A stretch of 64,000 bases of DNA, taken from the NCBI GenBank assembly GCA_021817845.1, contig JAKAFW010000015.1, positions 19,180 through 83,179 of the forward strand, read 5' to 3'. Position 1 is the first letter of the stretch. Each line of letters begins with the position of its first letter. The notes below the pieces were generated by a model. The model did not search any database. It had not been told where the DNA came from and was given only the letters and a program-made list of their open reading frames with translations. This document shows, in pieces, positions 61,698-64,000 of this stretch. A program made the translations under genes and the position numbers. The stretch is from FEN-1297 sp021817845 (lineage in GTDB: Bacteria; Bacteroidota; Ignavibacteria; Ignavibacteriales; Ignavibacteriaceae).

Positions 61698-63242
61698 ATG
61701 AAAAACAAAATTGAAGAATTATTAAAGAAAAAAGAAAAGGCGAAGCTTGGTGGGGGGCAGGAGAAAATCGACAACCTTCACGCAAAGGGAAAACTTACCG
61801 CACGCGAAAGGATTGAACTCCTTGTTGACGAAAAAAGTTTTGAAGAAATCGATATGTTTGTTAAGCATCGGGCTACTGATTTTGGCTTAAATAAACAGCA
61901 TTATCCGGGTGATGGAGTTGTTACAGGCTTTGCAAAAATTGACGGAAGGCCCATCGCATTGTTTAGCCAGGATTTTACGGTTTTCGGCGGCTCGCTGTCT
62001 GAAACTCACGCTGAAAAGATTGTTAAAATAATGGATATGGCGATGAAGCTTGGAATACCGGTTATCGGATTAAATGATTCCGGCGGAGCTCGAATTCAAG
62101 AAGGTGTGGTTAGTTTAGGAGGTTATGCGGATATTTTTCTTCGTAATACTTTAGCATCCGGTGTAGTTCCGCAAATTTCTGTAGTGATGGGTCCATGCGC
62201 CGGGGGAGCAGTATATTCGCCTGCAATTACCGATTTTATTTTCATGGTAAAAAATTCCAGTTATATGTTCGTAACAGGGCCTAACGTAGTTAAAACCGTT
62301 ACGCACGAAGTAGTAAGCTTTGAAGATTTAGGAGGGGCAGAAACGCATGCATCTAAAAGCGGCGTAGCTCATTTTATTTATGACAATGAAGTTGAAACTT
62401 TATTAAATGTCAGACGATTGCTGGGGTACCTACCCTTAAACTTTAAGGACAAGCCTGAGGATAAGGAATTTGATTTTGAAAATCTCAAACCGGAATTAAA
62501 GTTTGACGAAATCATACCCGATAGCCCGAATAAACCTTACGACATGAAACAAATTATCAATTTACTTGTTGACAATGATGATTTTTTTGAAGTCCATGCA
62601 AATTACGCCGAAAATATAATCACAGGCTTTGCCAGAATGGGGGGAATATCGATTGGAATAATTGCAAATCAGCCTGAGGTTCTTGCAGGAGTGCTTGATA
62701 TAAATGCCTCGGTAAAAGGTGCTCGCTTTGTAAGGTTTTGCGATGCATTTAATATACCAATTTTAGTTTTGGAAGACGTTCCCGGCTTTTTACCAGGTAC
62801 AGAACAAGAGTGGAACGGCATAATCCGTCACGGAGCAAAATTACTATATGCCTTTGCCGAAGCAACGGTTCCAAAAGTAACGGTTATTACTCGTAAAGCA
62901 TACGGCGGCGCTTATGATGTAATGAATTCGAAGCATATCCGGGGAGATTTTAATTTTGCATGGATTTCAGCAGAAATAGCCGTAATGGGACCTAAAGGCG
63001 CGGTAGAAATTATCTTCAAAAAAGAAATTGCAAGTTCGGAAAACCCTGAAGAAGAATTGGAAAAGAAACTTTCCGAATATATTGCCAAGTTTGCCAATCC
63101 ATATATTGCCGCCGAACGGGGCTTTATTGACGATGTCATAGAGCCAAAGGAAACTAAGATAAAGCTTATTCAAGCGTTTAGATTATTGAAAACGAAAGTC
63201 GATACAATTCCCCGAAAGAAACATGGGAACATCCCGCTTTAG
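61698..63242 (+). CDS. Acyl-CoA carboxylase carboxyltransferase (propionyl-CoA carboxylase beta type)
   Basis: The 514-residue biotin-dependent carboxyltransferase has N-terminal KLTARERIELLVDEKSFEEI, the acyl-CoA-binding SGGARIQEGVVSLGGYADIF (about 128), GPCAGGAVYSPAITDF with its oxyanion hole (about 160), and C-terminal NVPGFLPGTEQEW-like VPGFLPGTEQEWNGIIRHG (about 360) and KAYGGAYDVM (about 400). It transfers CO2 from biotin to propionyl- or another acyl-CoA. The partner biotin carboxylase is not in the window. Codons and composition are native. Confidence 0.93.
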   Translation: MKNKIEELLKKKEKAKLGGGQEKIDNLHAKGKLTARERIELLVDEKSFEEIDMFVKHRATDFGLNKQHYPGDGVVTGFAKIDGRPIALFSQDFTVFGGSLSETHAEKIVKIMDMAMKLGIPVIGLNDSGGARIQEGVVSLGGYADIFLRNTLASGVVPQISVVMGPCAGGAVYSPAITDFIFMVKNSSYMFVTGPNVVKTVTHEVVSFEDLGGAETHASKSGVAHFIYDNEVETLLNVRRLLGYLPLNFKDKPEDKEFDFENLKPELKFDEIIPDSPNKPYDMKQIINLLVDNDDFFEVHANYAENIITGFARMGGISIGIIANQPEVLAGVLDINASVKGARFVRFCDAFNIPILVLEDVPGFLPGTEQEWNGIIRHGAKLLYAFAEATVPKVTVITRKAYGGAYDVMNSKHIRGDFNFAWISAEIAVMGPKGAVEIIFKKEIASSENPEEELEKKLSEYIAKFANPYIAAERGFIDDVIEPKETKIKLIQAFRLLKTKVDTIPRKKHGNIPL

Positions 63243-63298
63243 GCTGAATTTTTCATTTTTTGGCTTATAGAAATACTAATAACACATCTAACGAAGGA

Positions 63299-63390
63299 TT
63301 TCCATTTGGAGAAATGGAATGTTGGAGAAATGGAATGTTGGAATAATGGAAAAAATTAGTCCATTTCATCACTCCATTTTTCCGAAGGTT
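63299..63390. repeat. TTGGAGAAATGGAATG tandem tract
   Basis: Two and a half units of TTGGAGAAATGGAATG followed by TTGGAATAATGGAAAAAATT and a complementary AGTCCATTTCATCACTCCAT, able to fold into a long hairpin. The words match the complement of the tract at 932-1000. Confidence 0.65.
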
Positions 63391-63513
63391 GAGTAACATT
63401 AGTAATAATTATTCGTGTAAAATTTTATGATTATTTTTTTTATCATTACTTGACATAAGAAGGGGAAATAATTAAGTTATTAAGGGATTTAATAGAGGGA
63501 AACAATTCCTTAA

Positions 63514-64000
63514 AAAATCCGAAGTTATTGTAGCAAAAAGAAAACGAGATGGGTAAACTTTTTACATAACAGTGATGGATTTCCATTGGAATCAATAACA
63601 AAAAATAATACAGCGGGAAAGTTGCCGGAGTCGCATTTCAATAGAATACACGATGCTTGGGGGATAAAATTAAGATTTAGAGAAGCATCAGCCGAAGTAC
63701 CACAAAAGCAAAATAAGCCAAAACTTTTAGATAGAGCAAGCATTGATTTACGAGTGAAGCATTATTCACGGAAGACGGAAGAGAGTTACACTTCGTGGAT
63801 AAAACGATTTATTCTTTTCAACAACAAAAAACACCCTAATGAAATGGGAAAAGATGAAATCCAAAAGTTTGTTAATTATTTAGCAATTGAAAAACATGTA
63901 TCTGCATCGACACAAAACCAGGCATTGCAAGGAATACTTTATCTTTATAAAAACGTATTAATGAAAGATGTGGGCTGGATAGAAGATATAAAAAGAGCGA
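63514..64000 (+). CDS. Integron-type tyrosine recombinase, N-terminal part (runs off the window)
   Basis: The frame after the stop at 63511-63513 stays open to the end. From 63721 it matches the core-binding domain of integron integrases: KLLDRASIDLRVKHYSRKTE, ESYTSWIKRFILFNNKKHP, then FVNYLAIEKHVSASTQNQAL and LYLYKNVLMKDVGWIEDIKR. The catalytic domain lies beyond the window. No ATG occurs before residue 105 or so; a TTG at 63586 is the best candidate start, preceded by a GGAT at 63575. Either an unusual start or early decay. The N-terminal 60-70 residues before LLDRA are longer than in class 1 integrases. Confidence 0.75.

Noticed and set aside
63285..63405. attC site between ATCTAAC (63285) and GTTGAGT (63399)
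   Set aside because: The boxes fit the short consensus and the length is right, but the inner segments next to them do not pair (GAAGGA against CCGAAG), so the required folded attC is not supported.

Overview
The window looks like a chromosome segment of an Ignavibacteria/Melioribacter-type bacterium (Bacteroidota-Chlorobi-Ignavibacteriota group). The evidence is indirect but consistent. Several proteins end in the type IX secretion (T9SS) sorting domain with the NYPNPFNP signature. There is a hybrid one-component sensor (kinase + receiver + AraC domain), a fused E2/E1 2-oxoglutarate dehydrogenase, a FISUMP lipoprotein and a DUF2723 glycosyltransferase-like protein. The DNA is AT-rich, and its intergenic regions are packed with short palindromic and MITE-like repeats. 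No rRNA gene is present to confirm the assignment.

Layout. 1-6.6 kb: housekeeping genes (DMT exporter end, flavin reductase, pdxH, fused OdhA-type 2-oxoglutarate dehydrogenase). 6.86-20.36 kb: a 13.4-kb integrated element bounded by a perfect 120-bp direct repeat that covers the promoter region and 5' half of a tRNA-Gly(CCC) gene. It carries a tyrosine recombinase, small unknown genes, a secreted protein, an RHH regulator, a DnaD-like replication initiator, a DnaB-like helicase, two 98-aa helical proteins, a 1039-aa tape-measure-like protein with a C-terminal M15-like peptidase domain, an HTH protein, a beta-rich structural-type protein and a retropepsin-like protease. I see no capsid, portal or large terminase gene. 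20.3-24 kb: intact tRNA-Gly and tRNA-Val, two recombinase remnants (one joined to a second copy of the tRNA att core, one integron-integrase-like), then a di-haem peroxidase. 24-37 kb: an accessory zone of T9SS cargo genes (several truncated), two toxin-antitoxin pairs, a sensor kinase, a serine hydrolase, a cassette-like SRPBCC/metallo-beta-lactamase-fold pair and a DUF4143 ATPase. 38-40.9 kb: uppP and a 1.8-kb field of nested repeats. 40.9-51.2 kb: envelope genes (FISUMP lipoprotein, thioredoxin-domain protein, SLBB export protein, Wzc-type kinase, DUF2723 protein) with a HAD phosphatase. 51.2-53.7 kb: repeats and a decayed T9SS gene. 53.7-63.2 kb: a compact + strand housekeeping run (FKBP, mtnA, recO, htrA, aroC, MBL hydrolase, ABC transporter, acyl-CoA carboxylase beta). 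63.5-64 kb: the start of an integron-type integrase that runs off the window.

The most interesting system is the tRNA-Gly element. Its gene content (own integrase, initiator and helicase, HTH protein in a possible small-terminase role, tail tape-measure module, no virion or packaging motor) fits a phage satellite or a tail-module-bearing mobile element better than a complete prophage. The 120-bp repeats have not diverged. The element also has clear 12-bp arm-type repeats next to both ends and an unusual interleaved inverted-repeat (pseudoknot-capable) region in front of its RHH gene. A second theme is integron-like debris: an integrase remnant, an integrase start at the window edge, and a gene flanked by attC-like boxes. 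A third is the dense population of palindromic repeats, some nested in one another and some interrupting coding sequence.
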